Position numbers and translations under genes: made by a program. From Chromatiales bacterium (ex Bugula neritina AB1) (GTDB lineage: Bacteria > Pseudomonadota > Gammaproteobacteria > Granulosicoccales > Granulosicoccaceae), in contig MDLA01000161.1 in the NCBI GenBank assembly GCA_001730015.1, positions 1 to 35,341 of the forward strand: a stretch of DNA of 35,341 nucleotides, written 5' to 3'. Under the pieces are notes generated by a model, which was given only the letters and a program-made list of their open reading frames with translations, did no database searches and was not told the origin of the DNA. This document shows, in pieces, positions 18,314 through 26,073 of the stretch. Numbering within the stretch: position 1 is the stretch's first letter; each line of letters opens with the position of its first letter.

Positions 18314-18320
18314 GGAGGAA
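18314..18320 (+). promoter_or_regulatory. Ribosome-binding site for the GTG start of the MBL gene
   Basis: GGAGGAA ends 2 bases before GTG at 18323 (4 bases from the end of GGAGG). The earlier ATG at 18299 overlaps no such site, and the ATG at 18332 is too far away, so GTG is preferred. Confidence 0.6.
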
Positions 18321-18322
18321 CT

Positions 18323-19228
18323 GTGACCCGAATGAATGAAGGTATGCACGCCTGGCAGCGTAGCAGCAATCATAATCGTATGATCGAGCTACAGGCCAAC
18401 CCTGTGGCGGTCGAGCCCTGTGGCGATGTGCAATTGAGTTATTTCGGTGCGTCGTGTTTTCGTATTACGTCGCCAGCCGGAATCAGTGTGCTGATAGATC
18501 CCTGGCGCAATCATCCGTCCGGTAAGTGGGACTGGTATCGAGGAGACTTTCCTGCTGTTCCCGTCGATATAGCCTGTTCAACACATGCCCACTTTGATCA
18601 CGATGGCGTTCACCAGCCCGATGCTCACGTGGTACTCGATCGGCCCATCGGTGAATACCGTTTTGCCGACGTTAAAATAACCTGCGTCGCAGACAAACAT
18701 TGCAGTACCGCGCCACCGGGGTCGTTTTACGACTGGCCCGAAATGTATTTGAAAACCGCGGGAATCGATGCAAGACCACCGGATAACCCGCGCCAGTTTG
18801 ATAATACGATTATTGTGGTGGAGACAGGCGGGATGCGAATTATGCACTGGGGCGATAATCGCATTAACCCGAACCCGCATGTTTGGGAGATGCTCGGGCA
18901 GGTTGATATAGCACTACTACCGGTAGATGCATCGATGCACATACTCTCGTACGAGCAGGCTGACGAAATTGCCGATAAACTGGGCGCAACCGTGGTGGTA
19001 CCCCACCATTATTTTATCTGGGATCTGGTACAACGCAGTTCAACGCTGTTAACAGCAGATGACTACGTCGCTGCGCGCGAGCATATTAAAACAGAGGGCG
19101 CCGACACTGTTTTTACTACCGATCTGCTGAAAAACTGGAATCGAAAAGTTGTGCATTTCGGTGAAAACGTAGCCTTTGAAAAGCCGCCGCTGGCTGATCT
19201 TTCAAGCAATTCACAAGATTGGGGATAA
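18323..19228 (+). CDS. MBL-fold metallo-hydrolase
   Basis: This metallo-beta-lactamase-fold protein has about 301 residues from the GTG start. The metal motif is THAHFDHDG (residues 87-95). Further metal ligands are likely in DKHC, MHWGDNR and PHHYF, in the style of UlaG/YtnP-type L-ascorbate-lactonase-like hydrolases. The strand VLIDPWRNHP precedes the motif, as usual. A lactone or phosphoester substrate is possible; nothing shows which. No signal peptide is seen, so it should be cytosolic. The stop is 2 bases before MITE-like copy 2. It is not closely linked to the aminotransferase gene (147 bases). Confidence 0.85.
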   Translation: MTRMNEGMHAWQRSSNHNRMIELQANPVAVEPCGDVQLSYFGASCFRITSPAGISVLIDPWRNHPSGKWDWYRGDFPAVPVDIACSTHAHFDHDGVHQPDAHVVLDRPIGEYRFADVKITCVADKHCSTAPPGSFYDWPEMYLKTAGIDARPPDNPRQFDNTIIVVETGGMRIMHWGDNRINPNPHVWEMLGQVDIALLPVDASMHILSYEQADEIADKLGATVVVPHHYFIWDLVQRSSTLLTADDYVAAREHIKTEGADTVFTTDLLKNWNRKVVHFGENVAFEKPPLADLSSNSQDWG

Positions 19229-19230
19229 TA

Positions 19231-19413
19231 CTGGCCCGCATTATTCACGGGATTGACGGAATCTCACTTGACCTCTGATTCCACAGAGAATTTTTTCTCT
19301 TGCAAATATCAGTAAGTATTCGATGCGAGAAGAAAATCTACTGTGAATCCCCTTGACGTGAATAAATAAAGTCTACGCGATATCTTCGCCACCCCATGAA
19401 TAATGAGGGCTAG
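19231..19413. mobile_element. MITE-like palindromic element, copy 2
   Basis: This 183-bp copy of the element also found at 8790-8970 has the better ends. The left end is CTGGCCCGCATTATTCACGG and the right end, reverse-complemented, is CTAGCCCTCATTATTCATGG, which match at about 17 of 20 positions. Inner arms also pair: TTATTCACG (19241-19249) with CGTGAATAA (19357-19365), and the tract 19289-19304 with 19324-19337. The whole element can fold into a long imperfect hairpin. It fills nearly all of the gap between the MBL and DUF3530 genes. No open frame inside it looks real. Confidence 0.75.
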
Positions 19414-19451
19414 CGTAACAATTATCGATCAGCAGGGCGATTATCAATAAA

Positions 19452-20255
19452 ATGTACAGAGCAAAATGGTATGAAGAGCCGGTGAAATCTGTAGTCGATC
19501 TAGTGAAATTTTGCCTGCTTGTGGCGCTGCTGCCGGGCTCATTGATCCATGCAACGGATGCTGCGCGAGAGCAGCGCTGGATAGAGCAGACCGTCGATTC
19601 CATTGTTGTAGGTACGCCCGTCTATCTGAACGCTGATGGTCACCGGTTTCTGGGTATCTATACAGAGTCTGAAACACCGGCTACCCGCGGCGTGATCGTT
19701 ACCCACGGCACAGGGTTCCATCCAGACTGGTATCAGGTGGTGCAGCCTGTGAGGGTGGAGATGACGGCGCACGGCTGGCATACATTATCAATACAAATGC
19801 CATTGCTTGATAACAGCGCCGCTTATGAAGACTACGTACCACTGTACCCGGAAGTGCCGGCGCGGCTCGAAGCAGCCACGCAGTATCTGGCGAGGCAGGG
19901 GATCGACACCATTGTCATTGTCGCGCACAGCCAGGGCGCAACCATGGCAAGCTATTACCTTGCTAACACAGAGCATCAGATCAGTGCGCTGGTGGCAATT
20001 GGTATGAGTGCTCAGCACCTGCAGCCGCATATCAACAGTGCTGAATCACTGAAAAAAATCGCGCTGCCTGTGCTCGATGTGTTTGGTGCCAGGGATTTTC
20101 CAGCGGTGCTGCGAACGGCGGGCAGGCGTAAATTCGGCGCTGCCCATAATAAAAACTACACCCAGGTGGTGATTCCTGATGCGTACCACTTTTTTGATGA
20201 TCACGAAGATGAATTGCTTGAGACGCTAATCTCCTGGCTGGACCAATTCAATTAA
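19452..20255 (+). CDS. DUF3530-like alpha/beta hydrolase
   Basis: This is an alpha/beta-hydrolase-fold protein, 267 residues, of the DUF3530 type. A hydrophobic stretch at residues 18-33 looks like a signal peptide or membrane anchor, so a periplasmic location is likely. The oxyanion strand has VTHGTGFHPDW. The nucleophile elbow is AHSQGA (Ser160). The acid is probably in FGARDFPA, and the catalytic His is in DAYHFFDDH. DUF3530 members have no established substrate. The gene begins 38 bases after the MITE-like repeat, so its promoter may be partly supplied by the element. A GTG at 19482 is an alternative start. yaeQ follows at 20 bases, probably in the same transcript. Confidence 0.8.
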   Translation: MYRAKWYEEPVKSVVDLVKFCLLVALLPGSLIHATDAAREQRWIEQTVDSIVVGTPVYLNADGHRFLGIYTESETPATRGVIVTHGTGFHPDWYQVVQPVRVEMTAHGWHTLSIQMPLLDNSAAYEDYVPLYPEVPARLEAATQYLARQGIDTIVIVAHSQGATMASYYLANTEHQISALVAIGMSAQHLQPHINSAESLKKIALPVLDVFGARDFPAVLRTAGRRKFGAAHNKNYTQVVIPDAYHFFDDHEDELLETLISWLDQFN

Positions 20256-20275
20256 ACACGGTGTTCCCTGAGCAA

Positions 20276-20806
20276 ATGGCGTTAGGTTCGACAATACATA
20301 AAGTGTCACTTAATATCGCGGATATGACGCGACACTACTATCAGCAGCATGAACTGACTGTCGCTGTTCACCCATCGGAAAATGATCTGCGCTTTATGGT
20401 TCGGCTCATCGCCTTCGCGTTAAATGCAACAGAGCAACTTGCATTCACCCGAGGTATCGGTACGGACGACGAACCCGAAATCCAGGAGAAAAACCTGACG
20501 AATGAGATTCAGCTGTGGATTGATTTCGGGCAAGTCGACGAAAAGCGAATAAAAAAGGCCTGCGGGCGAGCGGCGCGAGTGGTGATATACACCTACCATG
20601 AGCGCAAGGCGAAAGTGTGGTGGGAACAGAACCGGCAAAAGCTGCGGCGCTATAAGAATCTATCTGTTTTTCATATCGATGCACAAGACGCTGAGGCGAT
20701 GGCATCGCGCAATATGAACCTTCAATGCAGCATTGATGACGGGCAGCTGTATCTGAGCGATGAATTTGTCACGGTAAACGTCCCGGTGATCGCATACTCA
20801 GAATAA
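20276..20806 (+). CDS. yaeQ: YaeQ family protein
   Basis: This 176-residue protein matches the YaeQ family over its full length. Marks are MALGSTIHKVSLNIADM at the start, VHPSENDLRFMVRL, FTRGIGTDDEPE, DERRIKKA-like DEKRIKKACGRA, and KVWWEQN near the end. YaeQ proteins have a PD-(D/E)XK-like fold; the true function is unsettled. The ATG at 20276 gives the family's standard MAL start; an in-frame GTG at 20261 would add five residues. A terminator hairpin follows 18 bases after the stop. Confidence 0.93.
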   Translation: MALGSTIHKVSLNIADMTRHYYQQHELTVAVHPSENDLRFMVRLIAFALNATEQLAFTRGIGTDDEPEIQEKNLTNEIQLWIDFGQVDEKRIKKACGRAARVVIYTYHERKAKVWWEQNRQKLRRYKNLSVFHIDAQDAEAMASRNMNLQCSIDDGQLYLSDEFVTVNVPVIAYSE

Positions 20807-20824
20807 TCTGAACCCGCCCCGGTT

Positions 20825-20853
20825 CGGCCAGGTCAGTGACATGGCCGATTTTT
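20825..20853 (+). terminator. Rho-independent terminator after yaeQ
   Basis: CGGCCA (20825-20830) pairs with TGGCCG (20842-20847). An inner GTC/GAC pair extends the stem after one mismatch, and ATTTTT follows directly. This closes the DUF3530-yaeQ unit and separates it from the ABC-transporter operon. Confidence 0.7.
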
Positions 20854-20963
20854 GCGTATACCCTTGGCACAGGCTAACGCCGCAGGGGGCTTCTTAAGAT
20901 GCGATCCTCCGGCAAAAGCTGATTCGATTGTGCATGATCTGAAATTGATGCTGGTCAACCGCC

Positions 20964-20970
20964 TGGAGGA
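20964..20970 (+). promoter_or_regulatory. Ribosome-binding site for the GTG start of the binding-protein gene
   Basis: TGGAGGA lies 10 bases before GTG at 20981. The GTG start gives a complete signal peptide (basic N-terminus MKLTSGILSK, hydrophobic core), so it is the right start. Confidence 0.75.
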
Positions 20971-20980
20971 ATAAAAGACC

Positions 20981-22198
20981 GTGAAACTAACATCGGGAAT
21001 ACTGAGTAAACTGCGAAACGGCTCGATTGCCATCGCACTGGCATTCGCCGGTCTCGTTACCTCTGTAGAGGCGGCGGACCCAATCAAAATCGGTGCAGTC
21101 GCACCCAAAACCGGGCCGTTGGCCGGAGGCGCAACGGTTACCCAGTGGCCCAATATAGAGTTGTGGGTGAAAGAGGTGAATGCTCGTGGTGGCCTTAAAA
21201 TGAAAGACGGCCAGCGCATGATCGAACTGATCGAATACGATGACAAAACCAACCCCGGTGAGCACATCAAAGCGGTGCAGCGCCTGGCAACGCAGGACAA
21301 AGTCGATTTCATCATCGCACCCTACGGAACAGGGTTTAACATTGCTGCTGCACCGATCTATGCCAAGTATGGTTATCCGCAGATCGCCGTCAGTGCAATT
21401 ACCGATAAAATGGATGAGCTGACCGGCCGATACCCCGGTTTGTTCTTTACTCTCGGTACCACCACCTCTTTTGTTAATGGTGTTAAAGACATTCTGCAGG
21501 GTATGCGGGAGTCCGGCAAAATCGGAAATAAAATCGCCATGGTAAATGTGGCTGATGCGTTCGGTATCGAACTGGCAGATACCGCCAGACCTATTTTCAA
21601 AGAAGCCGGGTTCGAACTGGTATACGATAAATCCTACCCACTGGGTACACCTGATCTTTCGCCGATTGTGAAAGGGGCAAAGGCTGGCAACCCGGATGCA
21701 TTTGTTGCCTGGTCATACCCGCCGGACACCTTCGGCCTGACCGAGCAGGCAATTATTGAAGACCTCGACGTTGGCGCGTTCTATACCGCAGTTGCGACCT
21801 GCTTTCCTGCCTACGGGCAAAAGTTCGGCTCAAAGATCGATGGTGTATTCGGGGCTGGTGGCGTTAACCCGGACACTGACCTCATGAAAGCCTACTTCAG
21901 CAAGCACAAAGAACTAACGGGTAAAGATGCCGACTACTGGGCTTCGGCTAACACTTATGTATCTCTGCAGATTCTGGAGCAGGCGATTGAAGGCGTCGGC
22001 GAAGTGGATCGCGAGGCAGTCACGCAATACATCAAGGACAACACTTTCGATACGATAATGGGTGATATCCAGTTTGAGAACCAGGTATCGAGAAAATTCT
22101 GGACAGTGGGTCAGTGGCAGGATGGCGTGTTTCGAGGCGTTGCCTCCTCTAACATGGATGGCGCAGCAGAAATCAAGCAGAAGTCCGGCTGGAAGTAG
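20981..22198 (+). CDS. Branched-chain-type ABC transporter substrate-binding protein
   Basis: This periplasmic binding protein has 405 residues and the Leu/Ile/Val-type (Peripla_BP_6) fold. Residues 1-31 form a signal peptide with likely cleavage after SVEA. The mature start DPIKIGAVAPKTGPLAGGA is typical. Later marks are PYGTGFNIAAAPIYAKYGYP and NPDAFVAWSYPPDTF. The ligand is not fixed by the fold; members bind amino acids, aromatic acids, amides or urea. It is the first gene of the operon and precedes the permease genes by 79 bases containing a hairpin, a common arrangement for making extra binding protein. The dehydrogenases downstream suggest an aromatic or similar substrate. Confidence 0.9.
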   Translation: MKLTSGILSKLRNGSIAIALAFAGLVTSVEAADPIKIGAVAPKTGPLAGGATVTQWPNIELWVKEVNARGGLKMKDGQRMIELIEYDDKTNPGEHIKAVQRLATQDKVDFIIAPYGTGFNIAAAPIYAKYGYPQIAVSAITDKMDELTGRYPGLFFTLGTTTSFVNGVKDILQGMRESGKIGNKIAMVNVADAFGIELADTARPIFKEAGFELVYDKSYPLGTPDLSPIVKGAKAGNPDAFVAWSYPPDTFGLTEQAIIEDLDVGAFYTAVATCFPAYGQKFGSKIDGVFGAGGVNPDTDLMKAYFSKHKELTGKDADYWASANTYVSLQILEQAIEGVGEVDREAVTQYIKDNTFDTIMGDIQFENQVSRKFWTVGQWQDGVFRGVASSNMDGAAEIKQKSGWK

Positions 22199-22230
22199 CA
22201 GCTCAGCTTGTTTATCGCAGCACAACTGAT

Positions 22231-22249
22231 GTCCGGAGATTATCCGGAC
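22231..22249 (+). promoter_or_regulatory. Stem-loop between the binding-protein and permease genes
   Basis: GTCCGGA (22231-22237) and TCCGGAC (22243-22249) form a perfect 7-bp stem with a GATTA loop. No T tract follows, so it is more likely an mRNA-stabilising or partial-attenuation hairpin than a full terminator. Such hairpins after binding-protein genes raise that protein relative to the permeases. Confidence 0.6.
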
Positions 22250-22277
22250 CGGTTATCTGATACGAATTTTCTCTAGA

Positions 22278-23141
22278 ATGGATATCCTGATCTCCGGCCT
22301 CCTGCTGGGCGGCACCTATGTGCTGATCGCGATGGGACTCAACCTGCAGTATGGTGTCGCCCGAATCATGAATCTGGCCAACGGCGAGATGATTGTGCTT
22401 GGCGCACTGGCGAGCTTCTGGTTGTTTATCACGGCAACGGTCAGCCCGCTGTTAACTATCTTCCTGATCGCCCCGGTTGCTTTTGCCGGCAACTGGCTGG
22501 TGTATCGACTATTGCTGATTCCATTGGTGCGGCGAGCCGGGCATCAGGGCCAGCTGGAAGTAGATTCGATCCTCGCCACCTTTGGTATGAGCTTCGTGCT
22601 TGTCGGTATTATGGTGAGCCTGCACGGGGAGTATTTCACCTACTCGTTTCTAGCCAGCCCGTTGTCTATACTGGGTACCACAGTCGCCCTTAACCGGCTG
22701 GTCGCCTTTGGTTTTGCGGTTGCTATTGGCTTGCTTTTGTATCTGTGGCTCAATCACAGTAGAGCTGGCATGGCAGTGAGAGCGGTCTCAGTTGACCCGC
22801 AATCAGCACGGCTGGTTGGAATAAATGTCGAGAGAATATCGGCGCTGGCATTTGCGCTGGGTGGAACCGTATCGGCGGTCGCAGGTGCTCTGATTTCTAC
22901 CTTCATCACACTCGATGCCTCTGTTGGCGTTATCTTCACTATGAAGGCACTGATCATAGTGATTATGGGCGGGGTCGGTGATGTACGTGGTGCCATTGTC
23001 GCAGCACTGATTCTAGGCATGGTAGAAACAGCGGTGGCCACCCTGATTGATCCCGGCCTCACATTGGCTGCAGCCTATTTAATTTTTCTATTGATACTGT
23101 TGTTCAAGCCACAGGGTTTGTTCGGCAGAGCGCCAGCATGA
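22278..23141 (+). CDS. livH: ABC transporter permease, LivH family
   Basis: This inner-membrane permease has 287 residues and the LivH type, with about eight helices. The first helix MDILISGLLLGGTYVLIAMG and GVARIMNLANGEM are typical. The coupling segment with the conserved MRAVSVDPQSARLVGIN-like stretch (MAVRAVSVDPQSARLVGIN) contacts the ATPases. ALIIVIMGGVGDVRGAI is the second typical block. Its stop overlaps the next start by 4 bases (ATGA), so translation is coupled. The symbol denotes the family; the substrate need not be leucine. Confidence 0.9.
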   Translation: MDILISGLLLGGTYVLIAMGLNLQYGVARIMNLANGEMIVLGALASFWLFITATVSPLLTIFLIAPVAFAGNWLVYRLLLIPLVRRAGHQGQLEVDSILATFGMSFVLVGIMVSLHGEYFTYSFLASPLSILGTTVALNRLVAFGFAVAIGLLLYLWLNHSRAGMAVRAVSVDPQSARLVGINVERISALAFALGGTVSAVAGALISTFITLDASVGVIFTMKALIIVIMGGVGDVRGAIVAALILGMVETAVATLIDPGLTLAAAYLIFLLILLFKPQGLFGRAPA

Positions 23142-24064
23142 GCCGTTCCGATATCCGTTCTCTGCTGGTGGGTGCAGTCTGTATTGTGGTGGCCGCGCTC
23201 GTGCCACTGGTAACTGATGGTTACTGGCTCAGTATTGCACTCACCGCAATGATGTATATAGCGCTTTCGACCAGCTGGGCGTTATTCTCCGGGCCAACTC
23301 ACTATATCTCGCTCGCGAGCGGTGCATTTTTTGGTGTGGGCGGGTATCTGGTTGCCACGGGCATGAGTGACTACGATCAGTCATTCTGGTTGATGATGGT
23401 GATCGCAGCAATCGTCGCAACCATTCTGGCCGCGTTGATCGGGCTGGCTACGCTGCGGCTGTCGGGCGTCTACTTTGTGATCTTCACGCTGGGGCTGGCC
23501 GAGATGATCAGAAATCTGGTGTCCTGGGTACAAAACAATTTTCTCGGCTCGCGAGGTCTGTACGTACTAACCGATTTTACCGAGGTGCATATTTACTGGA
23601 TGCTGCTGGCAGTAGCGACTTCCGTATTTATTCTGGGCTGGTTTATCGATCGCTCGCGTCTGGGTTTTGCCCTTAAGGTAATAGGAAACGATGAAACAGT
23701 AGCGCGACATGTCGGCATTAATACGGCGTGGACAAAAGTGGTTTTGTTTACCAGCACCGGCTTTTTTGCCGCACTGGTTGGCGCAATCATCGCCCCGCGT
23801 TATTCCTATATTGAGCCGAATCTGGTGTTTTCACCGGAGCTCAGTTTTCTCGTGGTGATTATGGCTTTGCTCGGCGGCACCCATCGACTGTGGGGGCCTT
23901 TACTCGGGGTAATACCGTTTACTCTGATCTGGGAAGCTATTAGTATCTGGATTCCTAATTTCACCACCTTGTTTCTAGGTTTGGCCTTTCTGACTATCGT
24001 CTATTTTATTCCAAACGGCTTCGTTGGCCTGCTGGAAAAATTGCGTGGCAGGCCGCTTCGATGA
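23138..24064 (+). CDS. livM: ABC transporter permease, LivM family
   Basis: This is the second inner-membrane permease, 308 residues, LivM type. Typical segments are ALSTSWALFSGPTHYISLASG, LRLSGVYFVIFTLGLAEM, GFALKVIGNDETVARHVGIN (cytoplasmic coupling region) and ALLGGTHRLWGPLLG. It pairs with LivH to form the membrane channel. It overlaps LivH at its start and LivG at its end by 4 bases each. Confidence 0.9.
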   Translation: MSRSDIRSLLVGAVCIVVAALVPLVTDGYWLSIALTAMMYIALSTSWALFSGPTHYISLASGAFFGVGGYLVATGMSDYDQSFWLMMVIAAIVATILAALIGLATLRLSGVYFVIFTLGLAEMIRNLVSWVQNNFLGSRGLYVLTDFTEVHIYWMLLAVATSVFILGWFIDRSRLGFALKVIGNDETVARHVGINTAWTKVVLFTSTGFFAALVGAIIAPRYSYIEPNLVFSPELSFLVVIMALLGGTHRLWGPLLGVIPFTLIWEAISIWIPNFTTLFLGLAFLTIVYFIPNGFVGLLEKLRGRPLR

Positions 24065-24792
24065 ATAGCGGTCGCACCTTCCTTGAAGTCTGTAATGTCA
24101 GTAAATCGTTTGGTGGTTTAGTGGCAGTTAACTGCTTGAGTTTTACCGTGAACGAGCAGGAAGTACTGGGTATTATTGGTCCGAACGGCTCGGGGAAAAC
24201 CACCGTATTGAATTTAATTTCCGGTGTGTTCCCGGTATCGGATGGGAGCATCCGGCTGCAAGGCACAGACCTGACCGACAAATCCGCCCACAAAATAGCC
24301 AGGGCAGGGGTGGCCCGCACTTTTCAACTCGTGCGGGTTTTAAAGGGTTTGAGTGTGATCGAAAACGTGACCGCCGGTGCTGTTTTTGGCTACCGTCGGC
24401 GCTGGGGGAAATCTGCAGAGTTGCACGCAAGGCAATTACTGGAGCGGGTAGGGCTTGCCGACAAGCAGCATCAACCGGTATCGGCACTTACCTATATTGA
24501 TCAAAAGCGTGTGGAACTGGCTCGTGCGCTGGCTGGCGACCCGCAGGTGTTGCTGCTTGACGAATGGCTGGCCGGGCTGAACCCGAGTGAGCTGCAAACC
24601 GGCATAGAACTGATTGAATCACTGAGTAAAGAAGGGCGGACCATTATCCTTGTGGAGCACGTGATGGACGCTATCCGCACCTTATGCCATCGCTGCATAG
24701 TGGTAAATTCCGGACAACTCATTGCTGAAGGTACACCGGCTGCGGTACTGGCTGCCCCGGCTGTTGTTGCAGCCTATCTGGGAGATGATTAA
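24061..24792 (+). CDS. livG: ABC transporter ATP-binding protein, LivG family
   Basis: This cytosolic ATPase subunit has 243 residues. Walker A is GPNGSGKTT (40-48), the Q-loop is FQLV (Gln89), Walker B is VLLLDEW (163-169) and the switch His is His200 in LVEHVMD. Two residues differ from the usual pattern. The signature reads SALTYIDQKRVELARAL instead of LSYGQQR-type LSGGQ, and the residue after the catalytic Glu is Trp (DEWLAGLNP) instead of Pro. The catalytic Glu is kept. This looks like a subgroup rather than a dead enzyme, since LivF is canonical. The gene overlaps LivM by 4 bases and precedes LivF by 43. Confidence 0.88.
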   Translation: MNSGRTFLEVCNVSKSFGGLVAVNCLSFTVNEQEVLGIIGPNGSGKTTVLNLISGVFPVSDGSIRLQGTDLTDKSAHKIARAGVARTFQLVRVLKGLSVIENVTAGAVFGYRRRWGKSAELHARQLLERVGLADKQHQPVSALTYIDQKRVELARALAGDPQVLLLDEWLAGLNPSELQTGIELIESLSKEGRTIILVEHVMDAIRTLCHRCIVVNSGQLIAEGTPAAVLAAPAVVAAYLGDD

Positions 24793-24835
24793 CTATGTAC
24801 CTGCACGGGCGACGGCACAACAGTGAGGTAGACCT

Positions 24836-26071
24836 ATGCTGAAGGTTACCGATCTTGCAGCAAGCTATGGCATGCACGAAGCCTTGTCAGGGATTAGCCT
24901 GCAGGTTGAATCCAGTGAAATTGTAGTGATCCTCGGCGCTAATGGTGCCGGCAAGAGCACTGTATTGAAAGCTATTTCCGGCGTTTGCGAGGGCAGTTAC
25001 CGGGGTGATATATCCCTTCAGGGGCAATCGATAAAAGACCTGGATCCCGCTCAGATAGTTGCACACGGAATTGCCTTTGTACCCGAAGGCCGCGGTATCT
25101 TCGGTGATTTATCCGTATATGAAAATCTTATGCTGGGTGCCTATACGGATCACGCACGGCATAAGCAGCAGGAAAATCTGGAGCGGGTTCTAACGCTGTT
25201 CCCTAAACTCACTGAACGGCAAAAGCAGATAGCCCGGACCATGTCCGGTGGAGAGCAGCAGATGGTGGCGATCGGCCGTGCCCTGATGTCAGCCCCTTCA
25301 ATTCTCATGCTTGATGAACCGTCGCTCGGGTTGTCGCCATTGCTGTGCAAAGAGCTGTTCAGCTCATTGAAGCAGGTGCGTGAAACCGGGGTCGGCATTC
25401 TATTGGTTGAGCAAAATGCCAGGCAGAGTCTCGGCATTGCTGATCGTGGGTACCTGCTGGAAAACGGCAGGATCACGGGACACGACAATGCTCAAAAGCT
25501 ATTGCATGATCCGGCGGTGCAGGCGGCCTATCTAGGGGCAGGGGCATCGAAATCCGTCGCCAGTGTGAGGCCCGGGATAGATAATAAATTCAGCGGTGCC
25601 ACAGCAACTGAAAAATCACCTGCAATAGAAAAAATGTTTGAGCCGCGTGCCGGGCAGGGGTCGGCCACCGTTTCCGCCGATGTGCTAACGGGTGTAAATA
25701 TCGATGCTTTGGTGGCGCGTGCGTCATCCGCAGTGGCACGGCCGCAGACTTCAGCTTCATCGCGTGATAAGAATAATGCCTTAACAGGTGGCCGGTATGT
25801 CGCCGGGCAGGCGGATGCTGCCGATGCTCCAGAGTCATTGCCGTCCACGCAGGATTCAAAAGTCAGGCAATTAATTGCAGATTTCGAACAGGCCGCGCTC
25901 AACGCATCGTCTGGAGCCGGCCAGCGCAAGCGGTCTGAAAAAAAATCGCTAGGCAGGGTTGATCACGATGATCTGAACAGCCTGCCGCATATACCGGTAT
26001 TTCGTAAAAACCCTGTCACAGTTTACCGGCGTGATCATGCAGGTAAGTTGCGTAAGCAGGAGCGATCATAA
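24836..26071 (+). CDS. livF: ABC transporter ATP-binding protein LivF with long C-terminal extension
   Basis: This is the second ATPase subunit. Residues 1-236 are a normal LivF: Walker A GANGAGKS (34-41), GRGIFGDLSVYENLMLGAY, signature MSGGEQQMVAIGRAL (136-150), Walker B ILMLDEPSLGLSP (156-168) and LLVEQNA (189-195). LivF normally ends near here (about 235 residues), but this frame runs to 411. The extra part, about 174 residues, is rich in Ala, Ser, Asp and Lys and looks mostly disordered. It ends with a basic stretch, HIPVFRKNPVTVYRRDHAGK. I recognise no domain in it. The stop is 2 bases before the aldehyde dehydrogenase ATG. Confidence 0.88.
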   Translation: MLKVTDLAASYGMHEALSGISLQVESSEIVVILGANGAGKSTVLKAISGVCEGSYRGDISLQGQSIKDLDPAQIVAHGIAFVPEGRGIFGDLSVYENLMLGAYTDHARHKQQENLERVLTLFPKLTERQKQIARTMSGGEQQMVAIGRALMSAPSILMLDEPSLGLSPLLCKELFSSLKQVRETGVGILLVEQNARQSLGIADRGYLLENGRITGHDNAQKLLHDPAVQAAYLGAGASKSVASVRPGIDNKFSGATATEKSPAIEKMFEPRAGQGSATVSADVLTGVNIDALVARASSAVARPQTSASSRDKNNALTGGRYVAGQADAADAPESLPSTQDSKVRQLIADFEQAALNASSGAGQRKRSEKKSLGRVDHDDLNSLPHIPVFRKNPVTVYRRDHAGKLRKQERS

Positions 26072-26073
26072 GC

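Noticed and set aside
20833..21315. 160-codon open frame on the minus strand
   Set aside because: It overlaps the signal peptide and start of the binding-protein gene; the composition is that of a shadow frame.
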